In this document: positions 9,055 to 17,715 of the stretch, piece by piece
Numbering within the stretch: the first letter of the stretch is position 1
Layout: each line of letters starts with the position of its first letter
DNA from: Flavobacterium sp. LHD-85
Lineage (GTDB): Bacteria > Bacteroidota > Bacteroidia > Flavobacteriales > Flavobacteriaceae
Assembly (NCBI RefSeq): GCF_030929595.1
Contig: NZ_JAVFVR010000006.1
Coordinates: forward strand, 186,001-250,000
DNA length: 64,000 bases
Direction of reading: 5' to 3'
Translations under genes and position numbers: made by a program
The notes under the pieces: model-generated
Seen by the model: only the letters and a program-made list of their open reading frames with translations
Told to the model about the DNA's origin: nothing
The model's database searches: none

Positions 9055-9717
9055 TTAAACCCTTTTAAAAGCTCGAAACATTTCTCTTTTCCCTGGAGGT
9101 CCTGTTAATTTTTCTACCGTAAATCCGACTTCGATCATACTTCTTTTAACAACTCCTCGAGCTGCGTATGTAACTAGAACGCCATTTGGTTTTAAACTAT
9201 TGTACATTTTCTGAAAAATTTCAGTACTCCAAAGCTCCGGCTGCACTCTATATCCGAAGGCATCAAAGTAAATCAAATCAAAAATTTCAAAATCGTTTAT
9301 TTCGTGAAAAAATTGTTTCCTTTTGGTTAACGAGAACAGGTCACAAATTTCTATTTTTTCGTCCCAGTCTGATTTATGCATTTTCTCAAAAATGTTATAA
9401 GATTCCAATGCGTCAAGTTCTCCAGCATAGTTCATTTCCAAAATCTCATCTGCATCAACCGGATATGCTTCTACTCCAACATAATCAATTTTCTGATTTT
9501 TTCTAATGGCTTCCAAATATGTGATAAAAGCATTTAAACCAGTTCCAAAACCCATTTCTAATATACTTATAGGATTATCGAATAATGACAATCCGTTTTT
9601 AATAAAAACATGCTTTGCTTCCTGAATTGCACCGTGTTTAGAATGATAACATTCGTCCCATTCTGGCAAACGAATTGTAGTTGAGCCATCTAGCGTTTTA
9701 ATTATTTCTCTTTTCAC
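9055..9717 (-). CDS. mnmD: tRNA 5-methylaminomethyl-2-thiouridine methyltransferase MnmD
   Basis: Methylates the wobble uridine (U34) of certain tRNAs in the last step of mnm5s2U synthesis, using S-adenosylmethionine. This is the stand-alone MnmD form, 220 residues, without the MnmC oxidase domain. The SAM-binding motif I (ILEMGFGTGLNAF) and the catalytic-core segment LIYFDAFGYRVQPELWS are characteristic of the family, as is the C-terminal GPPGKREMFRA. It is not in an operon. Confidence 0.9.
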   Translation of the reverse strand: MKREIIKTLDGSTTIRLPEWDECYHSKHGAIQEAKHVFIKNGLSLFDNPISILEMGFGTGLNAFITYLEAIRKNQKIDYVGVEAYPVDADEILEMNYAGELDALESYNIFEKMHKSDWDEKIEICDLFSLTKRKQFFHEINDFEIFDLIYFDAFGYRVQPELWSTEIFQKMYNSLKPNGVLVTYAARGVVKRSMIEVGFTVEKLTGPPGKREMFRAFKRV

Positions 9718-10025
9718 CCTTTTAAGAATTTAACAATAGCTTTTTATTGATTTTCAAGCTATTTCAATATTCAAATTTAGTCAAAACAAATGCGTAAAGC
9801 CTTAAAAAACGACACTTTTTTCATAAATTCTTTATAAAAACCAATTAAATATTTGAGTTTATTATAGGATAAATAAATCTCAGTCAAAACCCATAAATAA
9901 TGAATTTTCGCTAAGCGTTTTACAGATTTTTACGTAATTTTGCATTCGATAAATTCCATTTTACACGATATCATCACTTTAGATTTCTGATAGTGAAGAA
10001 TATCTCACAAAAAACTTACATAACT
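9718..10025. other. Intergenic region between divergent mnmD and ilvE
   Basis: About 300 AT-rich bases. Apart from the -7 element listed for ilvE, I see no gene, repeat or RNA structure. An in-frame GTG at 9993 could extend the aminotransferase by 11 residues, but the ATG at 10026 fits the family better. Confidence 0.6.
9935..9942 (+). promoter_or_regulatory. Bacteroidota -7 element (TAATTTTG) upstream of ilvE
   Basis: TAnnTTTG match 83 bases before the preferred ATG of the aminotransferase gene. Confidence 0.4.
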
Positions 10026-11096
10026 ATGAGTACAACTCAAACGAGCAAAATTGAAATCATTAAAGCTACTTCTACAAAAATAAACGAAGTAGATTTTGAC
10101 AACTTAAGTTTTGGTGCTGTATTTACAGACCATTTATTCGAATGCGATTTTAAAAACGGGCAATGGCAAAACCCTGTCATTAAGCCTTATGCTCCTATTT
10201 TAATGGATCCATCTTCAAAAGTCTTCCATTATGGACAAGCAATTTTCGAGGGAATGAAAGCTTATAAAGATGACAATAATGATGTTTGGTTGTTTAGACC
10301 AGATGAAAATTTTAACCGTTTCAACAAATCGGCTGTAAGGATGGCAATGCCAGAAGTTCCTGAAGCTATTTTTATGGATGGTTTAAACGAATTATTGAAA
10401 TTAGACAAAGACTGGATTCAGAGAGGAAATGGAGCTAGTATGTACATTCGTCCATTTATGATTGCTACAGGTCCTGGAGTTATCGCAAATCCTTCTGACG
10501 AATATAAATTTATGATTTTACTTTCTCCTGCAAAAGCATATTATGGAGGTGAAGTAAAAGTTATCATTGCAGAGCATTTCAGTAGAGCTGCAAATGGTGG
10601 TATCGGTGCTGCAAAAGCTGCTGGAAACTATGCTGCTCAATTTTACCCAACTAACTTGGCTAACAAAGATGGTTTCCAACAAGTTATCTGGACTGATGAT
10701 GCAACACACACAAAACTAGAGGAAGCTGGAACAATGAACGTTTTCTTCAGAATCAACGATACTTTATTAACAGCTCCAACAAGCGAAAGAATTTTAGATG
10801 GTGTTACTAGAAAAAGTTTGATCGCAATGGCTGAAAAAGAAGGATTAAAAGTTGAAGTTCGTCCTGTAATAGTTTCAGAATTGGTTGAAGCTGCTAAAAA
10901 CGGATCTTTGAAAGAAATCTTTGGAGCAGGAACTGCTGCTGTAATTAGCGTTATCAAAGGATTCTCTTATAAAGATGAGTATTTTGAAATGGCTCCAATT
11001 GAAAATTCTTATGCTTCTTTCTTAAAAGAGAAATTAACAAATCTTCAAAACAAACTTTCTGAAGATACCTTTGGATGGACAGTTAAAGTTCAATAA
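10026..11096 (+). CDS. ilvE: Branched-chain amino acid aminotransferase
   Basis: A PLP-dependent class IV aminotransferase that interconverts leucine, isoleucine and valine with their 2-oxo acids. From the ATG at 10026 it is 356 residues, typical of the long (BCAT-like) group. Visible motifs are YGQAIFEGMKAYK near the substrate-entry side, MYIRPFMIATGP, the PLP-lysine region GGIGAAKAAGNYAAQFYP, and the cofactor-binding LEEAGTMNVFF and FGAGTAAVISVI. It stands alone between its promoter element and a terminator. Confidence 0.93.
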   Translation: MSTTQTSKIEIIKATSTKINEVDFDNLSFGAVFTDHLFECDFKNGQWQNPVIKPYAPILMDPSSKVFHYGQAIFEGMKAYKDDNNDVWLFRPDENFNRFNKSAVRMAMPEVPEAIFMDGLNELLKLDKDWIQRGNGASMYIRPFMIATGPGVIANPSDEYKFMILLSPAKAYYGGEVKVIIAEHFSRAANGGIGAAKAAGNYAAQFYPTNLANKDGFQQVIWTDDATHTKLEEAGTMNVFFRINDTLLTAPTSERILDGVTRKSLIAMAEKEGLKVEVRPVIVSELVEAAKNGSLKEIFGAGTAAVISVIKGFSYKDEYFEMAPIENSYASFLKEKLTNLQNKLSEDTFGWTVKVQ

Positions 11097-11119
11097 TCCC
11101 AAAACCATATAAAAAAAGG

Positions 11120-11149
11120 AAACCCGATAAATTTAGTTTTATCGGGTTT
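11120..11149 (+). terminator. Terminator after ilvE
   Basis: AAACCCGATAAA / TTTATCGGGTTT perfect stem followed by T run, 23 bases after the stop codon. Confidence 0.88.
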
Positions 11150-11178
11150 TTTATTTTTTCACTTTTCCATAAAATAAA

Positions 11179-11322
11179 TTAAACACATAGAATCATAGAA
11201 TTATAATGAAGCAAAAAGAATAATTAAAAAGAAACACGTTTCTTAACACATAGCTATGTGTATTGATGCAATTGAAACGCCTTTCTGTCGCAATCTAAAA
11301 ACTATGTTTCTATCTGTTTAAA
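11179..11322. repeat. ACACATAG-bounded dispersed element, copy 1
   Basis: About 144 bases bounded by imperfect inverted ends (TTAAACACATAGAATCATAG and CTATGTTTCTATCTGTTTAA), with an internal CACATAGCTATGTG palindrome. A related copy with the same ends and internal motif is at 55147-55284. It has no coding capacity, so it is a non-autonomous repeat. Confidence 0.65.
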
Positions 11323-11334
11323 TATTACTTTTTT

Positions 11335-11715
11335 TTATAATAATTTAGAAAAATCAGGTTTAAAATAATTTGGCCCTTTCATTACTTTTCCGTCTTCGCG
11401 GTAAATTGGCTTTCCATCTTCACCCAATTTACTCATATTACTGCGCTGAATTTCATCAAAAACAGCTTCAATTTTATCTTGTAATCCATGCTCGATAATT
11501 GTTCCGCACAAAATATACATCATATCTCCAAGTGCATCTGCAATTTCAACCAAATCATTATTTTGAACCGCTTCGTAATATTCTTCATTTTCTTCCTTCA
11601 TTAAATTATAACGAAGTAATTTTTTCTCTGCTCCTACATCGGCAATTGGAGTTGCACTATGGCCAATTTTAAAAGCAGTGTGAAATTCGGTTACGGCGTC
11701 AAGTTGTTTTTTCAT
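11335..11715 (-). CDS. MazG-like nucleoside triphosphate pyrophosphohydrolase family protein
   Basis: A 126-residue all-alpha NTP-PPase fold protein. The metal-binding pattern is visible as LMKEENEEYYEA (E-E-x-x-E type) followed by EIADALGDMMYIL (E-x-x-D), as in MazG, dUTPase-2 and phosphoribosyl-ATP pyrophosphohydrolase relatives. The C-terminal tail (GEDGKPIYREDGKVMKGPNYFKPD) closes over the active site in related proteins. Likely nucleotide house-cleaning; the true substrate cannot be read from sequence. Confidence 0.83.
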   Translation of the reverse strand: MKKQLDAVTEFHTAFKIGHSATPIADVGAEKKLLRYNLMKEENEEYYEAVQNNDLVEIADALGDMMYILCGTIIEHGLQDKIEAVFDEIQRSNMSKLGEDGKPIYREDGKVMKGPNYFKPDFSKLL

Positions 11716-11821
11716 ATAGTAGTTTTCTTTTTTTTGCTAATTTAAGTCACTTTCTAATAAATCTAAAAAATTATTGAATGAAATGAAAAGGCAATTTAGC
11801 AGCAAATCGTTTACAAATCTT

Positions 11822-11829
11822 TAAATTTG
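11822..11829 (+). promoter_or_regulatory. Bacteroidota -7 element (TAAATTTG)
   Basis: TAnnTTTG match ending 19 bases before the start at 11849. Confidence 0.5.
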
Positions 11830-11848
11830 CCAAAAAATTTTTATAACT

Positions 11849-12037
11849 ATGTTTAGTCAAGGACAAATACTATTTGGAGTATGTTTTTTTATCGCATTTG
11901 TAATCATTATGATATTTGCTTATCGAAAAGATTTAAAATTACACAAAGTTTTCTACAAAGGAAATTACAAAGTACTCCTTGCCTTTCTGCTTTTCATTGT
12001 CCTTTTATTCGTAATTAAACTCTTTCTAAAAAGATAA
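11849..12037 (+). CDS. Small membrane protein, two transmembrane segments
   Basis: A 62-residue protein with two hydrophobic helices (ILFGVCFFIAFVIIMIFAY and VLLAFLLFIVLLFVIKLFL) separated by a basic loop (RKDLKLHKVFYKGNYK), which should face the cytoplasm. The promoter element upstream and regular codon use support a real gene. No family recognised. Confidence 0.7.
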   Translation: MFSQGQILFGVCFFIAFVIIMIFAYRKDLKLHKVFYKGNYKVLLAFLLFIVLLFVIKLFLKR

Positions 12038-12134
12038 ATTATTCTGGTCGCAATAAAATAAAACCTAATAATTATGGGTTATTAGTAAGACTCATTATAA
12101 AATTTATAACTTTACCGAAACCAATTAATCTGCC

Positions 12135-13331
12135 ATGAAAATTCTAAAGTATTTATTTCTTTTTGCACTTTTAAGCTTTGTTGCTCTTACTGTTTTTGTT
12201 GCTACTCAGAAAGGAGAATTTTCTGTAGAAAGAAGCAAAGTAATCAATTCGCCTCGTGCAACGGTTTATAACTACTTGAACGACTTTAGAAATTACGAAG
12301 ATTTTGAATCATGGTCGATTGAAGATCCTTCTATCAAAATGACTTATACTAATAAAACCAGCGGAAATGGCGCTACGTTTTATTGGGATGGTGCCGACGG
12401 AAAAGGAAATTCTATTATCCTTAAAACGAAAGATGGTGAAAGCATTGACCAGAAAATGCAATTTGATGGTACAGAAGCTGATGTAAATTGGACTTTAAAA
12501 GACACTTTGAACGGAAAAACAAAAGTTACTTGGAAAGGAAAAGGAACAATGAGTTTTCTATTTAAAATATACACTGCTCTTCATGGAGGTTCAGATAGAG
12601 TTATTGGAACTATCTACGAAAAAAGTTTGGCTAATATTGACAAAAACTTAGATTACGAAACCAAAACTTTTGCTGTTGCAGTAGACGGAGTGGTAAAGAA
12701 AACTGAAACACCTTATATCAAACAGACTTTTACCAGCGAAATTGCCAAAATAAGCAAAAATGCGAGAATTGTAATTCCGAAGCTTATACACTTTAGTGAA
12801 ACAAATGGTTTATCTGCAATGGGAAAACCGTTTATTATTTATCACACTTATGACACTAAAACCGGTTTAGCAAAGATTTCTATCTGTTTACCTATCAATA
12901 AAGAAATTTCAACTGCTTCTGGAAGTGATATTTTAGCAGGAAAACTAAATGGTTTTGATGCCGTAAAAACAACGCTTAACGGGGATTACTCTCATAGAAA
13001 TGAAGCAATTGCAAAAACAACAGCATATATCAACAATCAAAAGATTATTCCAGATTTAAGCTGGTCGCATCTTGAAATTTTGACATTAAGCAAATTGGAT
13101 GTAAAAGCTTCATCTAAATTGGTAACTGAGATATATTTCCCAATAAAACCTAAAGTAGTTCCAGCTGCTGTTGTGACCGATCCTGTTTATGCTCCAGAAA
13201 GCACTGGTGGAGAAACTTCAAGCGAACCACGCACTGAACAGCCACGTACAGAACCTGTAAAACGCAAACCAGCCGCGCCAGCTCCTGCTCCAACGCAAAC
13301 ACCTGCACAAGAAGAAGACTCAGAATTTTAA
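12135..13331 (+). CDS. SRPBCC domain plus GyrI-like effector-binding domain membrane protein
   Basis: A 398-residue protein. An N-terminal membrane anchor (YLFLFALLSFVALTVFVA) is followed by a START/SRPBCC ligand-binding domain (about residues 30-175, FSVERSKVINSPRATVYNYL). A second domain (about 190-340) resembles GyrI/AraC effector-binding folds. The last 55 residues are a low-complexity Pro/Ala/Glu/Thr tail. Its ligand is unknown. It lies 78 bases before the sigma factor gene; whether the two are linked is unclear. Confidence 0.75.
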   Translation: MKILKYLFLFALLSFVALTVFVATQKGEFSVERSKVINSPRATVYNYLNDFRNYEDFESWSIEDPSIKMTYTNKTSGNGATFYWDGADGKGNSIILKTKDGESIDQKMQFDGTEADVNWTLKDTLNGKTKVTWKGKGTMSFLFKIYTALHGGSDRVIGTIYEKSLANIDKNLDYETKTFAVAVDGVVKKTETPYIKQTFTSEIAKISKNARIVIPKLIHFSETNGLSAMGKPFIIYHTYDTKTGLAKISICLPINKEISTASGSDILAGKLNGFDAVKTTLNGDYSHRNEAIAKTTAYINNQKIIPDLSWSHLEILTLSKLDVKASSKLVTEIYFPIKPKVVPAAVVTDPVYAPESTGGETSSEPRTEQPRTEPVKRKPAAPAPAPTQTPAQEEDSEF

Positions 13332-13409
13332 ATAATTTCAAAGGACTATTAAACCTTTTGCCTTAAATTCTGTCTAACTTCTATTAAAAAAGTTTACAAA
13401 ACAAAAAGT

Positions 13410-13952
13410 TTGATAGACGAGAAAGAATTTATAAAACAATTATTAACCCCTGAAACGCAAAATGTTGCGTTTCAAAAACTCTTGTCTGATTATCAGCGGC
13501 CTTTGTATTCTCATATTCGAAACATTGTTTTGAATCATGATGATGCCGATGATGTTTTACAGAACACTTTTGTAAAAGTCTTTCAAAATCTTAAAAACTT
13601 TAAAGGAGAAAGTAAACTTTTTTCCTGGATGTATCGTATTGCCACAAACGAAGCCTTGACTTTTTTATCGCAAAAAGCAAAATTGAGCGGCATTTCATCT
13701 GAAGATCTGCAAAACAAAACTATTGATGGCTTAAAAGCCGATCTTTATTTTGACGGTGATGAAATTCAAATCAAACTTCAAAAAGCAATTGTAACACTTC
13801 CGGAGAAACAGCAATTAGTTTTCAAAATGAAATATTTTGAAGAATTAAAATATGAGGAAATTGCAGATATTTTAGGAACATCTGTTGGAGCTCTTAAAGC
13901 ATCTTATCATCATGCAGTAAAAAAAATTGAATTATATGTTACATCAAATTAA
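13410..13952 (+). CDS. ECF-type RNA polymerase sigma factor (TTG start)
   Basis: A 180-residue sigma-70 family factor. Region 2 is DDADDVLQNTFVKVFQNLKNF with FSWMYRIATNEAL. Region 4 is LPEKQQLVFKMKYFEELKYEEIADILGTSVGALKASYHHAVKKIE, with the helix-turn-helix for the -35 element. The open reading frame begins at a TTG; no ATG lies near enough to complete region 2. A membrane protein and an exported protein follow within 34 and 32 bases, forming a sigma/anti-sigma/sensor operon. Confidence 0.9.
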   Translation: MIDEKEFIKQLLTPETQNVAFQKLLSDYQRPLYSHIRNIVLNHDDADDVLQNTFVKVFQNLKNFKGESKLFSWMYRIATNEALTFLSQKAKLSGISSEDLQNKTIDGLKADLYFDGDEIQIKLQKAIVTLPEKQQLVFKMKYFEELKYEEIADILGTSVGALKASYHHAVKKIELYVTSN

Positions 13953-13985
13953 ACCTTTTGTAGCTAAAACTATCTTATAAGTATT

Positions 13986-14405
13986 ATGAAAACATTTAAA
14001 TTAGAAAACGAACCCAAAATAAAATCTGGCTTTAAAACTCCAGAAAACTATTTTGATGATTTTTCAGAAAAGGTTTTACAGCAATTAAACGAAAAAGAAG
14101 TTAAAGTAATTCCTTTTTACAAACGTAAAAAAACACTTTGGATGGCTGCCGCTGCCGTAGTGGGCTTTGCATTGTTAATTCCTATTATAAATAATTATAG
14201 AGCAAATTCAACCGAGCTTGACAAGGCTACTTTAGAAAATTATTTATCCTATCATTCTAATATAAGCCAATACGATCTGATTCAAAAATTAGATGACAGT
14301 GATATAGAAAAATTAGGCAACGATGTTACTTTGGAAGATGAAACTCTAGAAGATATTTTGGCAACAAGCCCGAACATTGAACACTTAATTTCAGAACAAA
14401 ATTAA
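13986..14405 (+). CDS. Probable anti-sigma factor, single-pass membrane protein
   Basis: A 139-residue protein with a soluble N-terminal part (FKTPENYFDDFSEKVLQQL), one central transmembrane helix (LWMAAAAVVGFALLIPIINNY, about residues 55-75) and an acidic outer domain. I see no zinc-binding anti-sigma motif. The role is inferred from its position directly after an ECF sigma gene and its membrane topology. Confidence 0.7.
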   Translation: MKTFKLENEPKIKSGFKTPENYFDDFSEKVLQQLNEKEVKVIPFYKRKKTLWMAAAAVVGFALLIPIINNYRANSTELDKATLENYLSYHSNISQYDLIQKLDDSDIEKLGNDVTLEDETLEDILATSPNIEHLISEQN

Positions 14406-14436
14406 ATTAAACTTAACTCAACAACCTAGCTTAACA

Positions 14437-14895
14437 ATGAAAATAAAAAACATTTTACCGCTACTGCTATTTCTGACAAGTTTTTCAATTTTTGCCCAAA
14501 ATGGAAAAATTGATGAAAAGCGAGAAAAAATTAAAGCTTTTAAAGTGTCATTTTTAACTACAGAATTAGAATTAACTTCAACCGAAGCCGAAAAATTCTG
14601 GCCTATTTATAATGCTTATGATGATAAGCAATATGAATTAAAGTATTTAAAAATGAAAACGTATCTGAGACAGCTAAAAGATGATAATCTTAAAAATCTT
14701 TCAGATAAAGAAGCAACAACTTTATTATCTCAAATTGAAAGCACCGATAAAGAAATATATCAACTTCGTGAAAAATACATGACCAATTTGAAGAAAGTTC
14801 TTCCTGCAAAAAAGATACTATTGCTTAAAAAATCTGAAGACGATTTTAATCGAAAATTATTGCAACAATATCGAGATAAAGGCAATAAAGATTAA
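14437..14895 (+). CDS. Exported sensor of ECF sigma system (Spy/CpxP-like helical protein)
   Basis: A 152-residue protein with a signal peptide (ends near FSIFAQ) and a long charged helical body. The segment LTSTEAEKFWPIYNAYDDKQYEL resembles the LTxxQ-type helices of Spy/CpxP periplasmic proteins. Such proteins follow sigma/anti-sigma pairs in many Bacteroidota and are annotated as sensors of ECF sigma factors. Third gene of the operon, ended by a strong hairpin. Confidence 0.75.
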   Translation: MKIKNILPLLLFLTSFSIFAQNGKIDEKREKIKAFKVSFLTTELELTSTEAEKFWPIYNAYDDKQYELKYLKMKTYLRQLKDDNLKNLSDKEATTLLSQIESTDKEIYQLREKYMTNLKKVLPAKKILLLKKSEDDFNRKLLQQYRDKGNKD

Positions 14896-14914
14896 ACTTA
14901 AAAATACAACAGCG

Positions 14915-14962
14915 ATAAGAACCCTATATAATAATACTTACTTTATTATTTAGGGTTCTTAT
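14915..14962. terminator. Bidirectional terminator after the sigma operon
   Basis: ATAAGAACCCTA / TAGGGTTCTTAT stem with long AT-rich loop that can pair further, followed by a T run; lies between convergent genes. Confidence 0.8.
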
Positions 14963-14968
14963 TTTTTT

Positions 14969-16030
14969 TTATTTAAAGTTAAGTCGAACTACTTTATTAT
15001 GTCCGGCTGCGATTGCAGTATTTCTGTTCACAAATCGAATGGTGAAAAATCTGTTATCTGTAGAAAGCTGCATCCAGTTTTCTCCTCCATTTTGAGAATA
15101 TTGTATTCCTTCAGAGCCTACACAAACAATTTCTCTTCCATTTCCTCCAGGAACATATTGTATGCATGACGCATAGCCAAATCCCATATTTTGGCCAATT
15201 AATTGCCAAGTTTTACCACCATCTTTTGTAAAAGCTTTATTATTGGCTTTATTATTAGGAAGATCATAATCTCCTCCTGCAATGAAACCTTGTTTAGAAT
15301 CGTAAAAATCGGCAGTAAAAATTCCTGTCATTTGTTTTCCTTGCACAATAGGAGTTTCGACAACTTTCCATGTTTTTGCCCTATCTGGAGAATAAAAAAC
15401 ACGTGCTTTTTTTCCGCCCGATACTAGCCATGTATCATTTCCTTTTATAACGATATTGGTATTGCTGGCAGCAAAAGCCGCTTCTCCCGTGCTATTTGTT
15501 GGCAATTTATCAGACAGTAATTTTGTCCAAGTTTCCCCACCATCGCGAGTAACAATAATTGAAAAAGTATCTTCTGTTGGATCTCCAATTGCAATTCCTT
15601 CCCTATCGTTCCAAAACTGCATGCTATCGTAAAAAACTTTCGGATTAATTTCTTTGTAAACCAATTTAACTTTGCGGTCTTTTTTTGAAACTGAATAAAG
15701 AAGCGCTGGATTTGCCACACTCAGCAAAAAAATATCTTTTGAAGTTTGCGCTATACTTCTAAATTCTAATTTTAGCGTATCACGATAAATATGTTCTTCA
15801 AATTTTTCTTTTTTATCCAAATCATAATATCCAAAACGAGAATTATCTGCCCCGTACCAAACTTTATTTTTATCAATTAGAATTGCTCTAATACTAATTC
15901 TGTCTTTAAATAATGTATCTACTGTCATTGATGTAAAGCCATTATTGTAAACAGCATCAGTTTTATAATTAAATGTCCTAAAAGACATCAGCAAAATAAA
16001 AATAACACAAAATAAAGCGAGTTTTTTCAT
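14969..16030 (-). CDS. Secreted BNR/YCF48-like beta-propeller protein
   Basis: A 353-residue exported protein. The signal peptide MKKLALFCVIFILLMSFRTFN is followed by repeated propeller blades with BNR/Asp-box-like turns: SIIVTRDGGETWTKL, VFYSPDRAKTWKVV, AFTKDGGKTWQLI and QYSQNGGENWMQL. These S/T-x-D-G-G-x-T-W repeats define photosystem-stability-factor (YCF48)-like and sialidase-like propellers. No catalytic residue can be assigned. It is often annotated as an oxidoreductase in flavobacteria, without evidence seen here. Confidence 0.78.
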   Translation of the reverse strand: MKKLALFCVIFILLMSFRTFNYKTDAVYNNGFTSMTVDTLFKDRISIRAILIDKNKVWYGADNSRFGYYDLDKKEKFEEHIYRDTLKLEFRSIAQTSKDIFLLSVANPALLYSVSKKDRKVKLVYKEINPKVFYDSMQFWNDREGIAIGDPTEDTFSIIVTRDGGETWTKLLSDKLPTNSTGEAAFAASNTNIVIKGNDTWLVSGGKKARVFYSPDRAKTWKVVETPIVQGKQMTGIFTADFYDSKQGFIAGGDYDLPNNKANNKAFTKDGGKTWQLIGQNMGFGYASCIQYVPGGNGREIVCVGSEGIQYSQNGGENWMQLSTDNRFFTIRFVNRNTAIAAGHNKVVRLNFK

Positions 16031-16281
16031 AGGAAATTTAAAATTTGGTTAATGCTAAAATACAATTAATTCCCACATAGAAAATTAATTTTCGTTTTTT
16101 TTTCGACAAGTCTATTTACTATTTCATTTACAGAACTTTATATAAAAAATTCATGAATTCATTCTTTCAAAATTTTAAAACATTAAAAATCAACAACATA
16201 AAACTTATACTCCAGCAAATAAATTTTGTGGCACAGTAATTGGATATCCCATAACACAAAATAATTTAATACAAATTAGCC

Positions 16282-17583
16282 ATGAAAGCGAATTTACTTT
16301 TAATAGCGATATCAGCCTTAGTTTTTAGTTCTTGTGCTGTACAAGGCCAGACTACTGTATATGCAAAAAACTCAGATATAAGCGATAACTTAGATTTAAG
16401 AGCTGTTGCTTCGATGTTTGGAGAATCTGCAAATCTTCAGGATTTTGAAAGACGTTTAAATGATCCTAAATATCAAATATCAAATCTTGACCTTAACGGT
16501 GATGATGAAGTGGATTATCTTCGTGTAATCGAAAGTGTTGAGAACAGAACTCACGTTGTTATTATCCAAGCGGTTCTAGATCGTGATGTTTACCAAGACG
16601 TTGCGACTATTGATGTAGAAAGAGATAATTACAACAAAGTAAGCGTTCAAATTGTTGGAAACTCTTATTTATACGGAGCAAATTATATCTATGAACCTGT
16701 TTATAGTGTGGTTCCTGTTATTTACACCTCATTTTGGGTAACAAATTACAGACCTTATTATTCAACTTGGTATTGGGGTTATTATCCAACATATTATAGC
16801 GCTTGGAGACCTTACCCTGTTTATAGATACAGAAACAACATCAATGTTTGCATCAATGTACACAACACATACAATTATGTAAATACGAGAAGAAGCTACA
16901 GAGCTCCCGCAATCTATGAAACAAGACGTACTTACGGTTACGAAAGAATGCGTCCAAACTACAGCTTTGCTGAAAGACATGCCAACACATCAAACAGATA
17001 TGAATTGGATCAAAGACGTGTAGCGAATAGAGAAACTAACAGAAATACTTACAATACAAACAGAAACTATACAGGAAGAACGACATCTGACAATAGTACT
17101 TCTAACAGAACATATGCTGAAAACAGAAGTGCATCAAACAGATCATCTGTAGACAGAAGCAGCAATAGCAATAGAGGTTATAACGCTACAGGCAGAAGTT
17201 CTGAAAACGTAAGCACAGAAAGAAACAATAATCGTGGTGGCTATTCAAACAACAATGGAAACAACTCTCAAAGAGCCGAAAACAGCACAAGAGTACAAAA
17301 TACTCAGAGAGTAGATTACGGAAATAGTAATAATTCTAGCGCATCAAGAGGAAATTCTAATCGAGAGACATCTGCTCCAAGAGCTGAAAGAAGTTCAAGA
17401 AGTTATTCTGAAAACCAGTCTAGCAACTCAAACAGAGATTATTCTGCTAGACCGCAGCAAAGCCAGCGTTCAGAATCTCCAAGAATGAGCCAAGAATCTT
17501 CTAGAGGAAACCAAGAATCTAGAGGCGGACAGAGCCAAAGAGATAACGGCTCAAGTTCTAGAGGGAACGGAAGACGAGGTTAA
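16282..17583 (+). CDS. Lipoprotein with Asn/Ser/Arg-rich low-complexity C-terminus
   Basis: A 433-residue predicted lipoprotein (lipobox VFSSC). The N-terminal 130 residues form a folded domain with an acidic LDLNGDDEVDYLRVIE calcium-site-like stretch. A Tyr/Trp-rich segment follows (YYSTWYWGYYPTYYSAWRPY), then about 220 residues of disordered Asn/Ser/Arg repeats ending in SSSRGNGRRG. The highly basic tail could bind acidic polymers such as DNA or polysaccharide outside the cell; that is inference. No domain name assigned. Confidence 0.75.
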   Translation: MKANLLLIAISALVFSSCAVQGQTTVYAKNSDISDNLDLRAVASMFGESANLQDFERRLNDPKYQISNLDLNGDDEVDYLRVIESVENRTHVVIIQAVLDRDVYQDVATIDVERDNYNKVSVQIVGNSYLYGANYIYEPVYSVVPVIYTSFWVTNYRPYYSTWYWGYYPTYYSAWRPYPVYRYRNNINVCINVHNTYNYVNTRRSYRAPAIYETRRTYGYERMRPNYSFAERHANTSNRYELDQRRVANRETNRNTYNTNRNYTGRTTSDNSTSNRTYAENRSASNRSSVDRSSNSNRGYNATGRSSENVSTERNNNRGGYSNNNGNNSQRAENSTRVQNTQRVDYGNSNNSSASRGNSNRETSAPRAERSSRSYSENQSSNSNRDYSARPQQSQRSESPRMSQESSRGNQESRGGQSQRDNGSSSRGNGRRG

Positions 17584-17612
17584 TTCTTTAAATAAATAAT
17601 ATTCAAAAAGAG

Positions 17613-17636
17613 AAGCACAATTTTACGATTGTGCTT
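17613..17636 (+). terminator. Terminator hairpin
   Basis: AAGCACAAT / ATTGTGCTT stem with a 6-base loop followed by a T run, 30 bases after the preceding stop. Confidence 0.8.
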
Positions 17637-17683
17637 TTTTTTATCTTTTTAATTTTAATTGTCGCTAATTTGTTTTAAAACAG

Positions 17684-17691
17684 TAAATTTG
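17684..17691 (+). promoter_or_regulatory. Bacteroidota -7 element (TAAATTTG) of kup
   Basis: TAnnTTTG match ending 24 bases before the ATG at 17716, which supports that start over the upstream in-frame one at 17659. Confidence 0.5.
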
Positions 17692-17715
17692 CAACCGTCT
17701 TTTATAAAATTATAC

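Noticed and set aside
9993..10025. GTG start adding 11 residues to the branched-chain aminotransferase
   Set aside because: The ATG at 10026 follows closely and fits family N-termini; the extra residues resemble untranslated text.
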